From positions 6,148,501-6,212,500 of the forward strand of contig NZ_CP076543.1 of NCBI RefSeq assembly GCF_030440515.1: DNA of 64,000 bases, in the 5' to 3' direction. Below, in pieces: positions 51,365 to 59,558 of this stretch. Both the position numbers and the translations under genes were made by a program. The stretch comes from Streptomyces xanthophaeus (GTDB taxonomy: Bacteria; Actinomycetota; Actinomycetes; Streptomycetales; Streptomycetaceae). The notes beneath the pieces were generated by a model, which saw only the letters and a list, made by a program, of their open reading frames with translations, did no database searches and was not told the DNA's origin. Each line of letters starts with the position of its first letter. Within the stretch, counting starts at the first letter, position 1.

Positions 51365-54300
51365 TCAGCTCATGTAGCGGAGCCGCTCCGGCGGGAACAG
51401 CTCGGTGCCGAGCAGGGTGTTGGGGCCGTACACCTCGACGACGAGGTCCTCCCGGGCGGCCAGCGGGGACAGGTCGACGGGTCCGGCGGAGAAGCTCACC
51501 ACGAGCCGGGTCAGGTGCGGCAGCGCGAGCAGAGGCTCCAGCCCTGCGCTGAGCGTGCACCGGAACATGAACAGCCGAGTCAGCTGCTCGTGCCGGACAA
51601 GTTCCGCAGGGTCGACCGCCGAGTTGAGCAGTTGCAGGTTGTCGAAAGCTGGTACGGACGGCTGCGCCGCCAGCCGACTGGCCAGCTGGTCACCGTGGAG
51701 GGCCAGCGTTTCGAGGTCCGGCCATCGATCGAGTCCGTCCAGGTGCATGGTGGACGTGCCCTCCAGCAACCCCAGCGAGCGCAGGGAATCAGGTGCGGGC
51801 AGCTGTGCGAGGTCGGGAAGACCGGTGTCGAAGGCAACGGTCAGCTGAGTGAGCGAGTCCATGGAGGCGAGAGGCCTCAGCGGCAGTCCGGCACGCACTC
51901 GGTTGAGGACCAGGCTCCGCAGTGCCATCCCGGACAGCGGGCCGAGGCTTTGGACCCCAGGACAGTCGTACAGGCTCAGGAGGCCGAGCTTGTCGAGGGG
52001 CGACAGCGGGGAAAGGTCTGTGAGCAGTCCGTCCTCCTGGAGGGAGAGCCCTTCCAGGCCGGGCCTTCTTGTCACCGCGCCGGGAATCCCCAATCCGCCG
52101 CGCAGGGTCAGCCACCGGACTCCCGGGAGCCGGTCCAACTGGGCCAGTTCCTCAGAGGTCTCCACGGTCAGGTAGGTAGAGGACAAATCAGCCTCGGTCA
52201 GCACTGCATCCACATATTCGGCTCGGTCGAAGGACTGCCAGCCGGCGGCCAGTTGGGACCGAACCGTCTCTCGGGCGTCGGCCCGGAACCGGGCGACGAC
52301 CGCCAGGGCCTGCGGCCCGCCCACCCCTGAGGCCGTGTGGACGACTGCCGCTGCCTCCGCCTCCGACAGGTCGTGCGGGCCGGGCAGCAGGTCCAGCACC
52401 AGTTCGCCGGCCCGGGCCAACTCCTCGGCCTGGGAGATCCGCTGCGGTGGCAGCAACTCTGCCGTGCGGGACTCGATCTCCCGCCGCACCTCCGGGTCCA
52501 GCTCCGGGGCGTGTTCCAGGCAGGCCGCCGCCAGGAGGACCAGCCGGCTGCGGGCGCCCTTGACCTTGTCGGCCCGGCGGAGCAGGCCCCGCAGCAGGCG
52601 GGCGCGTTCGTCCGGGCGGGCGTGGCCCACCGCCATGCGGACCACGTCGTCCCAGGAGTCGTCGTGGGCATTCTTGACCAGGACGCCGAAGTCCCGGCTC
52701 TCCACCGCCGCCTTGGCCCCCAGGTAGTCCTGGAAGGTGCGGTGGACGAAGACCACCGCACCCGGGGTCGGCTCCAGCAGCAGGCCGCTGCGGATCAGCA
52801 GGTGCGCGAAGACCTGCTCGGCCCCGCCCTGCGCCCGCACCTGCGGCATCGCCTCCAGCCACGCGCCCACCATCTCGACGGCCTCGTCCCGGCCCGCCTC
52901 CAACTGCCCGTTGCGGATCAACCAGTACGCGAACCGCTGGAGCAGCGCGACCTGCTCCTCCCGGGTCAGGTAGACCCCCTCGACCCCGCAGATCTCCCGC
53001 TCCGTGTCCCGCCGGACCAGCAGCATGTCCAGCGCCGCGTCGTACAGCTCCTTGCGGGCCCGCGGGAGCTGCATCCGCCGGTCCTGGTTCAGGGCGCAGA
53101 GCAGCGCGCACATCAGCGGATTGGTCGCCAGCCGGGCCAGATCCCGCCGGGAGGACACCGCTTCCAGCAGCGACGCCTCGTACGCGTCGACCTCCTGCCC
53201 CTGCGCCCGCGCGGCCGCGTGCCAGTGCTCCACGAAGGCCCGGATGTCCCGCCGGTCCATCGGCAGCATCGTGTGCGTGGCGAACCCGAGGCCCGCGAGC
53301 CAGTCCTCCGGGACCGCCGACGGGCGGGTGGTCACCACGTACCGTGCCTGCGGGAAGGCGGAGATCAGCGAGCGCAGCCAGGTCTCCGTGCGGGTACGCA
53401 GCCGTTGCGGGACCTCGTCCACACCGTCCACCAGGACCAGCGCCCGGCCGCTCAGCATGAGGTCCTCGACCCAGCCCGAGGGGGCGGACAGCGGTACGCC
53501 GCCCGCGCGGAGGAAGTCCTCCGGCAGGGGCAGGTCGCCCGACGCGGTGAAGGAGCGCAGTCGCAGCACGAACGGCACGCACGTGCTCCACGGGCCGTCG
53601 GTCTGCCGGGCGGCGTTCAGGGCCAGCCACTGGACCAGGGTGGACTTGCCCGAGCCCGCCGGGCCGCGCAGCAGGATTCGGTCCGCGGAGGCGAGGGCCT
53701 GCTCGGCCCTGACCTGGGTCCGGTGGATCTCCGGCTCGCCGGGCAGCAACGGCTGCTCACCGCTGACCGCGAGGCTGATGTACGCCACGTCCAGGGGCCA
53801 TTCCTGGCGGGAGCGGCTGAGGGTGAGGCCGAACAGCTGGAGGCGTCCGTGGGCGCGGGCGATGTACTGCGCGTAGCGCTCCTCGAAGGCGTACGCCGAC
53901 CCGTCCGCGCCTTCCTGAAGCCGGTCCAGCGAACGCGCCAGCTCGCCCGTCCGCCGGACCAGTTCCACCTCCGCCCGGGCCCCGAAGCCCGGCAGGGTCG
54001 TCACGTACTCCACCGCGTGGGCGCAGCACAGCCGGATCAGCCGTGCGTACAGGGCGTCCGCCGCGGGGCCGAGGCCCGCCGGGGGGCCGGGGAGGGCCGC
54101 CGCCAGGGCCGCCGGGTCGAGGTCCGCCGCGAAGAGGGACTCCGCGTCCAGGGGGCCGAGCGCCGCGAACGCGTCTCCGACCGCGTCCAGCGCCGCCAGA
54201 CGCTCGTGCTCGGGCAGCACCGCGGCCTCCGGGCCGAGGCGCTCCGCCAGGGCTCGGGTCAGGCGCCGCATCTCGCCGTCGCCGAGTTCGGCCCGGGGCT

Positions 54301-54433
54301 TGCGCCAGCGCGGGGCCGGCCGGGCCGGGTCGGCCACCAGGCCCGCCCCCGGGGCCCGGGCCAGGAGGGACTTCACCAGCGTCCCCGCCGCCGTCCCCGC
54401 CACCCGTAGGAGAACCGTCTCCAAGCCCGTCAT
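51365..54433 (-). CDS. Bacterial NLR-like NACHT ATPase with leucine-rich repeats
   Basis: A 1022-residue STAND protein, started at ATG 54433 behind GGGGAGGG. Residues about 1-225 are a helical N-terminal domain resembling the NACHT N-terminal helical domains of bacterial members. The NACHT ATPase spans about 250-560: Walker A GPAGSGKST at 257-265, Walker B ALVLVDGVDE at 331-340, sensor region YVVTTRPSAVPE. A helical middle region follows to about 770. The C-terminal 230 residues are leucine-rich repeats (LEGLSLQEDG, LGLLSLYDCPG, LRSLVLNRV). Bacterial NACHT proteins are anti-phage factors that detect infection and trigger cell shutdown. The repeat part has lower GC than the ATPase part. No separate effector gene is adjacent. 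Confidence 0.9.
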   Translation of the reverse strand: MTGLETVLLRVAGTAAGTLVKSLLARAPGAGLVADPARPAPRWRKPRAELGDGEMRRLTRALAERLGPEAAVLPEHERLAALDAVGDAFAALGPLDAESLFAADLDPAALAAALPGPPAGLGPAADALYARLIRLCCAHAVEYVTTLPGFGARAEVELVRRTGELARSLDRLQEGADGSAYAFEERYAQYIARAHGRLQLFGLTLSRSRQEWPLDVAYISLAVSGEQPLLPGEPEIHRTQVRAEQALASADRILLRGPAGSGKSTLVQWLALNAARQTDGPWSTCVPFVLRLRSFTASGDLPLPEDFLRAGGVPLSAPSGWVEDLMLSGRALVLVDGVDEVPQRLRTRTETWLRSLISAFPQARYVVTTRPSAVPEDWLAGLGFATHTMLPMDRRDIRAFVEHWHAAARAQGQEVDAYEASLLEAVSSRRDLARLATNPLMCALLCALNQDRRMQLPRARKELYDAALDMLLVRRDTEREICGVEGVYLTREEQVALLQRFAYWLIRNGQLEAGRDEAVEMVGAWLEAMPQVRAQGGAEQVFAHLLIRSGLLLEPTPGAVVFVHRTFQDYLGAKAAVESRDFGVLVKNAHDDSWDDVVRMAVGHARPDERARLLRGLLRRADKVKGARSRLVLLAAACLEHAPELDPEVRREIESRTAELLPPQRISQAEELARAGELVLDLLPGPHDLSEAEAAAVVHTASGVGGPQALAVVARFRADARETVRSQLAAGWQSFDRAEYVDAVLTEADLSSTYLTVETSEELAQLDRLPGVRWLTLRGGLGIPGAVTRRPGLEGLSLQEDGLLTDLSPLSPLDKLGLLSLYDCPGVQSLGPLSGMALRSLVLNRVRAGLPLRPLASMDSLTQLTVAFDTGLPDLAQLPAPDSLRSLGLLEGTSTMHLDGLDRWPDLETLALHGDQLASRLAAQPSVPAFDNLQLLNSAVDPAELVRHEQLTRLFMFRCTLSAGLEPLLALPHLTRLVVSFSAGPVDLSPLAAREDLVVEVYGPNTLLGTELFPPERLRYMS

Positions 54434-54492
54434 GCCCCGCCCTCCCCTTGGTCCGGACATCATCTCGTGAACCGCCGGTAACCCCGATGGAT

Positions 54493-54502
54493 ACCGATCG
54501 GT
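54493..54502. promoter_or_regulatory. Palindrome in the divergent NACHT/fatty-acid-hydroxylase promoter region
   Basis: ACCGATCGGT is a perfect 10-bp palindrome, framed by two copies of CGGTAAC (near 54477 and 54500), in the 115-base gap between the NACHT start and the divergent operon. It may be a regulator site; no regulator gene is adjacent. Confidence 0.35.
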
Positions 54503-54548
54503 AACAACCCCTAGCGGCACCCCCGAGAGCGCCTCTATGGTGCGGGAC

Positions 54549-55478
54549 ATGCCGAACCTGCCCGATGTCGTGCTGTGGTCCATACCTGCCTTCGTGCTGC
54601 TCACCGTCATCGAGGTGGTGAGCTACCGGCTCCATCCCGACGAGGACGCCGCCGGCTACGACACCAAGGACGCCGCCACGAGCATCACCATGGGGCTCGG
54701 CAGTATCGGCTTCGACCTGCTCTGGAAGATCCCGGTCGTCGCCGTCTTCACCGCGGTCTACGAACTGACCCCGCTGCGGGTGCCGTTCCTGTGGTGGACC
54801 GCCCTGCTGATGCTGCTCGTCCAGGACTTCCTCTACTACTGGCAGCACCGGCTCCACCACGTCATCCGCATCCTGTGGGCCTGCCACGTGGTCCACCACA
54901 GCAGCCGGCGGTTCAACCTCACCACCGCCCTGCGCCAGCCCTGGACCAGCGCCACCACCTGGTGGTTCTACCTGCCGATGGTGGCCCTCGGCGTGCACCC
55001 GGCGGCGATCCCGTTCTGCTACGGACTCAATCTGCTCTACCAGTTCTGGGTCCACACCGAGCGCATCGGCAAGCTGCCGCGGCCCTACGAGTACGTCTTC
55101 AACACCCCCTCCCACCACCGTGTCCACCACGCCTCGCAGGGCGGCTACCTGGACCGCAACTTCGGCGGCATCCTGATCGTCTGGGACCGGATGTTCGGTT
55201 CCTGGGTGGGGGAGACGGACAAGCCCGTCTACGGGCTCACCAAGAACATCGGCACCCACAACCCGCTGCGGGTGGCCACCCACGAGTACGCGGCCATCGC
55301 CCGGGACGTGCGCGCCGCCGGGAGCTGGCGCCAGCGGGCCGGACACGTCTTCCGCGGCCCCGGCTGGCAGCCCGCCCCCGCATCAACCCCTGCCCCCGCC
55401 CCCGCATCCGCCCCCGCCCCGGCCACCGGCTCCGCAGCCGACCCCGCCGCCCCGGCCGTACAGGAGAGCACCGCGTGA
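54549..55478 (+). CDS. Sterol desaturase / fatty acid hydroxylase superfamily membrane protein
   Basis: A 309-residue integral membrane di-iron protein. The eight-histidine pattern is visible: QHRLHH, HVVHHSS and HHRVHHAS, after transmembrane segments at about 8-25, 45-70, 80-95 and 130-160. The group includes sterol desaturases, carotenoid hydroxylases and alkylglycerol monooxygenase. The C-terminus is a Pro/Ala tail of about 45 residues. ATG 54549 (MPNLPDVVLW) is preferred to ATG 54537. Its stop overlaps the YhhN-like gene start, and that neighbour suggests an ether-lipid substrate. Confidence 0.87.
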   Translation: MPNLPDVVLWSIPAFVLLTVIEVVSYRLHPDEDAAGYDTKDAATSITMGLGSIGFDLLWKIPVVAVFTAVYELTPLRVPFLWWTALLMLLVQDFLYYWQHRLHHVIRILWACHVVHHSSRRFNLTTALRQPWTSATTWWFYLPMVALGVHPAAIPFCYGLNLLYQFWVHTERIGKLPRPYEYVFNTPSHHRVHHASQGGYLDRNFGGILIVWDRMFGSWVGETDKPVYGLTKNIGTHNPLRVATHEYAAIARDVRAAGSWRQRAGHVFRGPGWQPAPASTPAPAPASAPAPATGSAADPAAPAVQESTA

Positions 55479-56161
55479 GCACCGCCGAGTCCCCGGGCCG
55501 ACCCGCCCCCGCCTGGGCGGCGGACCAGGTGCCGGCCGGCCGTCCGCGCCTCGGCCGGATCGCCCTCGTGGCCTTCGCCGTGGCCGCCGCCGTCGACCTC
55601 GGCTCGCTGCTCGCCGGCTGGCACCTCGGGCACGTCATCGCCAAACCGCTGCTGATGCCGCTGCTCGTGACCCACATGGCCACCCGCGGCGCCCCTCGGC
55701 TGCTGCTCGCCGCCCTGCTGTTCGGCTGGGGCGGGGACCTGGCCCTGCTCTTCGACGCCGAGCCCGCCTTCCTCGTGGGCATGGGCTCCTTCGCCGTCGG
55801 GCACGTCTGCTACCTCGTCCTCTTCGGCAAGCGGCCCGCGAACCCGCTGGTCGGGGGCGCGTACGCGCTCGCCCTCCTCGGCACCGTCGCCCTGCTGTGG
55901 TCCGATCTGCCGGCCGACCTGCGGATCCCGGTGGCCGGCTACAGCCTGCTGCTCACCGCCATGGCGTTCCGCTCCAGCGCTCTCGGCCTGCGGGCCGGGA
56001 TCGGCGGCGCGCTGTTCCTGCTCTCCGACACCCTCATCGCCACGGCCGTCGCAGAATGGCCCCAGCTGCCCCGGCCGGACTTCTGGATCATGGCCACGTA
56101 CCTCGCCGCCCAGTACCTGCTGGCCACTGGCGCGACCTCCCGGGAAGCAGGCGTACGGTAG
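55475..56161 (+). CDS. YhhN/TMEM86-family lysoplasmalogenase-like membrane protein
   Basis: A 228-residue protein with about eight transmembrane helices and the family motifs KPLLMPLLV, FGWGGDLALLF and LSDTLIA, with the conserved Asp residues of the active centre. Animal TMEM86B and some bacterial YhhN proteins cleave the vinyl ether bond of lysoplasmalogens. GTG 55475 overlaps the preceding stop (GTGA), so the two membrane enzymes are made together. It is followed, after 56 bases, by an alcohol dehydrogenase, which could handle an aldehyde product; this is inference from order. Confidence 0.85.
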   Translation: MSTAESPGRPAPAWAADQVPAGRPRLGRIALVAFAVAAAVDLGSLLAGWHLGHVIAKPLLMPLLVTHMATRGAPRLLLAALLFGWGGDLALLFDAEPAFLVGMGSFAVGHVCYLVLFGKRPANPLVGGAYALALLGTVALLWSDLPADLRIPVAGYSLLLTAMAFRSSALGLRAGIGGALFLLSDTLIATAVAEWPQLPRPDFWIMATYLAAQYLLATGATSREAGVR

Positions 56162-56217
56162 GACGGTTCCACAGTCGTACAAGACTGAACGATCCCGAAC
56201 CGGAGGACTGCACCACC

Positions 56218-57261
56218 ATGCGCGCCACCGTCATCCACGCCCCGCACGACATACGCGTGGAGGAGGTGCCCGACGCTGCGATCCAGCGCCCCGAGGACGC
56301 CGTCGTCCGCGTCCTGCGTGCCTGTATCTGCGGCAGCGACCTGTGGGCCTACCGCGGCGAGGCCGAGCGTCAGCCCGGCCAGCGCATCGGCCACGAGTTC
56401 CTGGGCATCGTCGAGGAGACCGGCTCCGCCGTGTCCGGCCTGCGGGCCGGCGACCTCGTCGTCGCCCCCTTCATGTGGTCGGACGGCACCTGCGAGTACT
56501 GCGCCGAGGGGCTCTTCACCTCCTGCGAGCACGGCGGCTTCTGGGGCTCGGTCGGCCACGACGGAGGCCAGGGCGAGGCCGTCCGCGTCCCGCACGCCGA
56601 CGGCACCCTGGTGAAGCTGCCCGCCGAGGCCGTTTCCGACGACCACCTGCTGACCGGGCTGCTCGCGCTGTCCGACGTCATGGGCACCGGCCACCACGCG
56701 GCGCTGGGCGCCGGCGTGCGCGAGGGCTCCACGGTCGCCGTCGTCGGCGACGGCGCGGTCGGCCTGTGCGGCGTCCTCGCCGCCAAGCGCCTGGGCGCCG
56801 AGCGGATCATCGCCCTGGGCCGCCACACCGTACGGACGGACATCGCGAAGCTCTTCGGGGCCACCGACGTCGTCGCCGAGCGCGGCGAGGCCGCCGAGGC
56901 GGCCGTGCGCGAGCTCCTCGGCGGCCGGGGCGCGCACGCGGTCATCGAGGCGGTCGGCACCGAGCAGTCGATGCGCACCGCCGTGAACATCACCCGCGAC
57001 GGTGGGGCCATCGGTTACGTCGGCGTCCCGCACGGCAGCGGCACCGGCCTCGACCTCGGCGTCATGTTCGACCGCAACATCACCCTGCGCGGCGGCGTGG
57101 CCCCGGTCCGCGCGTACATCCCGGAGCTGCTGAAGGACGTGCTCAGCGGCGCGATCGACCCGGCTCCCGTCTTCGACCGGACCGTGTCGCTGGACGAGGT
57201 TCCGGACGGCTACCGGTCGATGGACGACCGCAGCGCGCTCAAGGTGATGATCAAGCCCTGA
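56218..57261 (+). CDS. Zinc-dependent alcohol dehydrogenase
   Basis: A 347-residue medium-chain dehydrogenase. Catalytic zinc ligands lie in CICGSDLWAYRG (Cys) and IGHEFLG (His-Glu). The structural zinc loop reads DGTCEYCAEGLFTSC, with three cysteines and an Asp where the first Cys is usual. The Rossmann motif is VVGDGAVGLCGV. The protein resembles glutathione-independent formaldehyde or IMP-type dehydrogenase-like members of Streptomyces. ATG 56218 follows CGGAGGA. A perfect 16-bp terminator hairpin lies downstream. The substrate is not known; an aldehyde or alcohol from the preceding lipid module is one possibility. Confidence 0.88.
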   Translation: MRATVIHAPHDIRVEEVPDAAIQRPEDAVVRVLRACICGSDLWAYRGEAERQPGQRIGHEFLGIVEETGSAVSGLRAGDLVVAPFMWSDGTCEYCAEGLFTSCEHGGFWGSVGHDGGQGEAVRVPHADGTLVKLPAEAVSDDHLLTGLLALSDVMGTGHHAALGAGVREGSTVAVVGDGAVGLCGVLAAKRLGAERIIALGRHTVRTDIAKLFGATDVVAERGEAAEAAVRELLGGRGAHAVIEAVGTEQSMRTAVNITRDGGAIGYVGVPHGSGTGLDLGVMFDRNITLRGGVAPVRAYIPELLKDVLSGAIDPAPVFDRTVSLDEVPDGYRSMDDRSALKVMIKP

Positions 57262-57270
57262 CCTGCGGAA

Positions 57271-57318
57271 CGAATAAGCGAATAAGCGAATGAGCTGATG
57301 AGCTGATGAGCTGATGAA
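57271..57318 (+). repeat. Six tandem 8-base repeats with stop codons
   Basis: Units CGAATAAG, CGAATAAG, CGAATGAG, CTGATGAG, CTGATGAG and CTGATGAA follow one another exactly from 57271 to 57318. Because the period is 8, TAA and TGA appear in all three forward frames just after the dehydrogenase stop. Confidence 0.75.
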
Positions 57319-57323
57319 CGAAA

Positions 57324-57360
57324 GGACGGGCCGGGCGGGTGATCCCCGCCCGGCCCGTCC
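57324..57360. terminator. Strong bidirectional terminator hairpin
   Basis: A perfect 16-bp stem pairs 57324-57339 with 57345-57360 around the loop TGATC. It lies between the convergent dehydrogenase and subtilisin genes and should stop transcription from both sides. Confidence 0.85.
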
Positions 57361-57378
57361 ACCTCGTTCCGGCGGCCG

Positions 57379-58935
57379 TTACTTCACGGCCTTGAGCGCG
57401 TCGATCACGCCGTAGCCGTAGTAGCCCGTCTGCCCCCACTTGCTCCGGCAGGTGGTGGCGTCGGTCAGGGTGCCTTCGGCGTTGTATATCTGCGTCGGGC
57501 AGGCCGCCTTCGCGGACTGGGCCTTCAGCATCGCCTGGAGCTGCGAGGGCGTGGCCGACGGGTGGGCGCTCTTGAGGAGCGCCGCCACGCCCGCGACGTG
57601 CGGGGCGGCCATCGAGGTGCCCTGCTTGTAGCCGTAGCCCCCGCCCGGGACGGTCGACAGCACGCGCCCGTTGGCGTCCGGGGTGTCCGGGACCTGCCAC
57701 TTGTCGCCGCCGGGGGCGGCGACGTCCACGACCCCGAGGCCGTAGCTGGAATAGTACGAGCGCAGGCCCTTGTCGCCGGTCGCGGAGACGGTGACCACAC
57801 CCGGCAGCTGCGTGGGCAGGTCCAGGCAGACCTTGGGGTCGATGGTGCGCGGCACCGGAGTGGTGTCGTTCGGGCTGGTCTTGTCGACGAGGGAGTCGGC
57901 CGCCAGGTCCTGGTCGGAATTGCCGGCCGAGGCGATGTGGAGCGTGCCCTTGCGCTCGGCGTACTTGGTGGCGCGGGCGATGGCCTCCACCAGCGCCTTC
58001 TGGTCGTCGTCGGACTTGCAGTTGAAGAGCCACGGGTCGACGTAGTAGCTGTTGTTGGTCACCTCGATCCCCTTCTCGGCGGCGAACATGAAGGCGCAGA
58101 CGACCGCCTCGGTGTAGAAGAGGCTGGTCCGAGGCTCGCTCACCTTGATCGCGGCGATCTTCACGCCCGGCGCGACACCGCTGACGCCGATGCCGTTGCG
58201 CGCCGCTCCGATGGTCCCGGCCACGTGCGTGCCGTGGTCGCTGCCGTCGGCGTACGGGCGCCAGGCGCCCTCGGTGGTGTCGGCGACGCCGCCCACGCAG
58301 TTGGCCGACTGGCTCTTGGAGAAGTTCGGGGCAAGATCGGGGTGGGTGTCGTCGACACCCGTGTCGATGATGCCCACGGTGACGTTCCGGCTGCCATCGT
58401 TGATCTTGTGAGCCTCGTCGGCCTTGATCGTCCGCAGGTCCCACTGGTTGGGCTCCAGCGGCTCCTGACCCTCCTGGGCCGCTGCCGCCGCCTTGGCGGC
58501 GTCCGCCGCGCTCAGCTGCTGGGTCGCGCCTTCTTCGGTGGTCCGCGCCGCCGACATCGGGGCCGTCCGGGTGGCGCCGACCGACACGAACAGGCCGCGC
58601 TGGGCCCGCAGCTGCTGGGCGAAGTCCGGGTTCTGGGAGTGTGCGACCACGACCCCGATCTGCTCATAGGCCGTCACCACCGTTCCGCCGGCCCGCTCGA
58701 CGGCCTTCTTCGCCGCCTTCACGGTGGCGTACGCGTTCAGGTTGGCCACGTACGACAGCTTGGGGCCGGAGGTGTCGGCCTTCGGGGCCGTCGCCGTGCC
58801 GACCGCACTGCCCAGCGGGGCGGCCGAGGCCGAGAACGCGGGCAGGAAGGCGAGCGAGGCGGTGAGCGCCAGGCCGACGGGTACGGCGAGAGCACGGCTG
58901 CGCTTCTTGGGCGCACGCGACCCCAGCTGATCCAT
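57379..58935 (-). CDS. Secreted subtilisin-like serine protease (S8)
   Basis: A 518-residue exported peptidase. A basic N-terminus (RAPKKRSRALAVP) and a hydrophobic segment end in SASA near residue 38. An inhibitor-like propeptide follows (about 40-155). The catalytic triad is Asp in GIIDTGVDDTHPDL, His in DHGTHVAGTIGA and Ser in GTSMAAPHVAGV; the oxyanion Asn is in HIASAGNSD. Cysteines in CVGG, VVCAF, FNCKS and VCLDL can form disulfides. The C-terminus ends soon after the catalytic domain with TCRSKWGQTGYYGYG and no anchor, so it is released. It is not next to a specific substrate or inhibitor gene. Confidence 0.92.
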   Translation of the reverse strand: MDQLGSRAPKKRSRALAVPVGLALTASLAFLPAFSASAAPLGSAVGTATAPKADTSGPKLSYVANLNAYATVKAAKKAVERAGGTVVTAYEQIGVVVAHSQNPDFAQQLRAQRGLFVSVGATRTAPMSAARTTEEGATQQLSAADAAKAAAAAQEGQEPLEPNQWDLRTIKADEAHKINDGSRNVTVGIIDTGVDDTHPDLAPNFSKSQSANCVGGVADTTEGAWRPYADGSDHGTHVAGTIGAARNGIGVSGVAPGVKIAAIKVSEPRTSLFYTEAVVCAFMFAAEKGIEVTNNSYYVDPWLFNCKSDDDQKALVEAIARATKYAERKGTLHIASAGNSDQDLAADSLVDKTSPNDTTPVPRTIDPKVCLDLPTQLPGVVTVSATGDKGLRSYYSSYGLGVVDVAAPGGDKWQVPDTPDANGRVLSTVPGGGYGYKQGTSMAAPHVAGVAALLKSAHPSATPSQLQAMLKAQSAKAACPTQIYNAEGTLTDATTCRSKWGQTGYYGYGVIDALKAVK

Positions 58936-59192
58936 GGGTTCTCCAGGTCATGTCCGGAAAAGCCGCCCGGACGCGGTCGCGTCGGACGGGTTCATGACAA
59001 GCGAACCTAGCGTCGCCGTTCCCCTGTACGCCATCAGTTCGAGAAATCAGTTCCCCAAGAATCCATGGGTGTTGAACCGTCCCGCCGTGCCGTCCGTGCC
59101 GTTGACAGGGGGGATCGGCACCACCGTCCCCCCACACGGAGGTTGTTTTGTCCGTCGTCCCCACCGCACCCGCGTCACAAGGAGAGCCCCCC

Positions 59193-59558
59193 GTGACCAC
59201 CGAAGCAGCGCCGCCGCCGGGCAGCGCGGGAACGCCACCGGCCGCCCCCACGGCAGACGACTACACGAGCGTCCAGCAGAGCCCCGAATTCGGCGAACTG
59301 CGCGGCTCCTACCGCTCCTTCGCCTTCCCGCTCACCGTGGCCTTCATCGCCTGGTACCTGCTCTACGTCCTGCTGTCCAACTACGCGGGCGGCTTCATGG
59401 GGACCAAGCTCTTCGGCAACATCAACGTCGCCCTCGTGCTCGGCCTCGCCCAGTTCGCGACGACCTTCCTGATCGCCTGGTTCTACGCGCGGTACGCGGC
59501 CACGAAGCTCGACCCCAAGGCGGAGGCCATCAAGGCACGGATGGAGGCCGCCGAATGA
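59193..59558 (+). CDS. DUF485 membrane protein paired with the acetate symporter
   Basis: A 121-residue protein started at GTG 59193, with AAGGAGAG upstream. After a Pro/Ala-rich N-terminus of about 40 residues there is SFAFPLTVAFIAWYLLYVLL and a second helix VALVLGLAQFATTFLIAWFY, the DUF485 signature. Its stop overlaps the symporter ATG (ATGA). DUF485 proteins regularly precede ActP/MctC-type symporters and probably assist their assembly. The 257-base gap upstream shows no coding sequence and only ordinary promoter-sized sequence. Confidence 0.88.
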   Translation: MTTEAAPPPGSAGTPPAAPTADDYTSVQQSPEFGELRGSYRSFAFPLTVAFIAWYLLYVLLSNYAGGFMGTKLFGNINVALVLGLAQFATTFLIAWFYARYAATKLDPKAEAIKARMEAAE

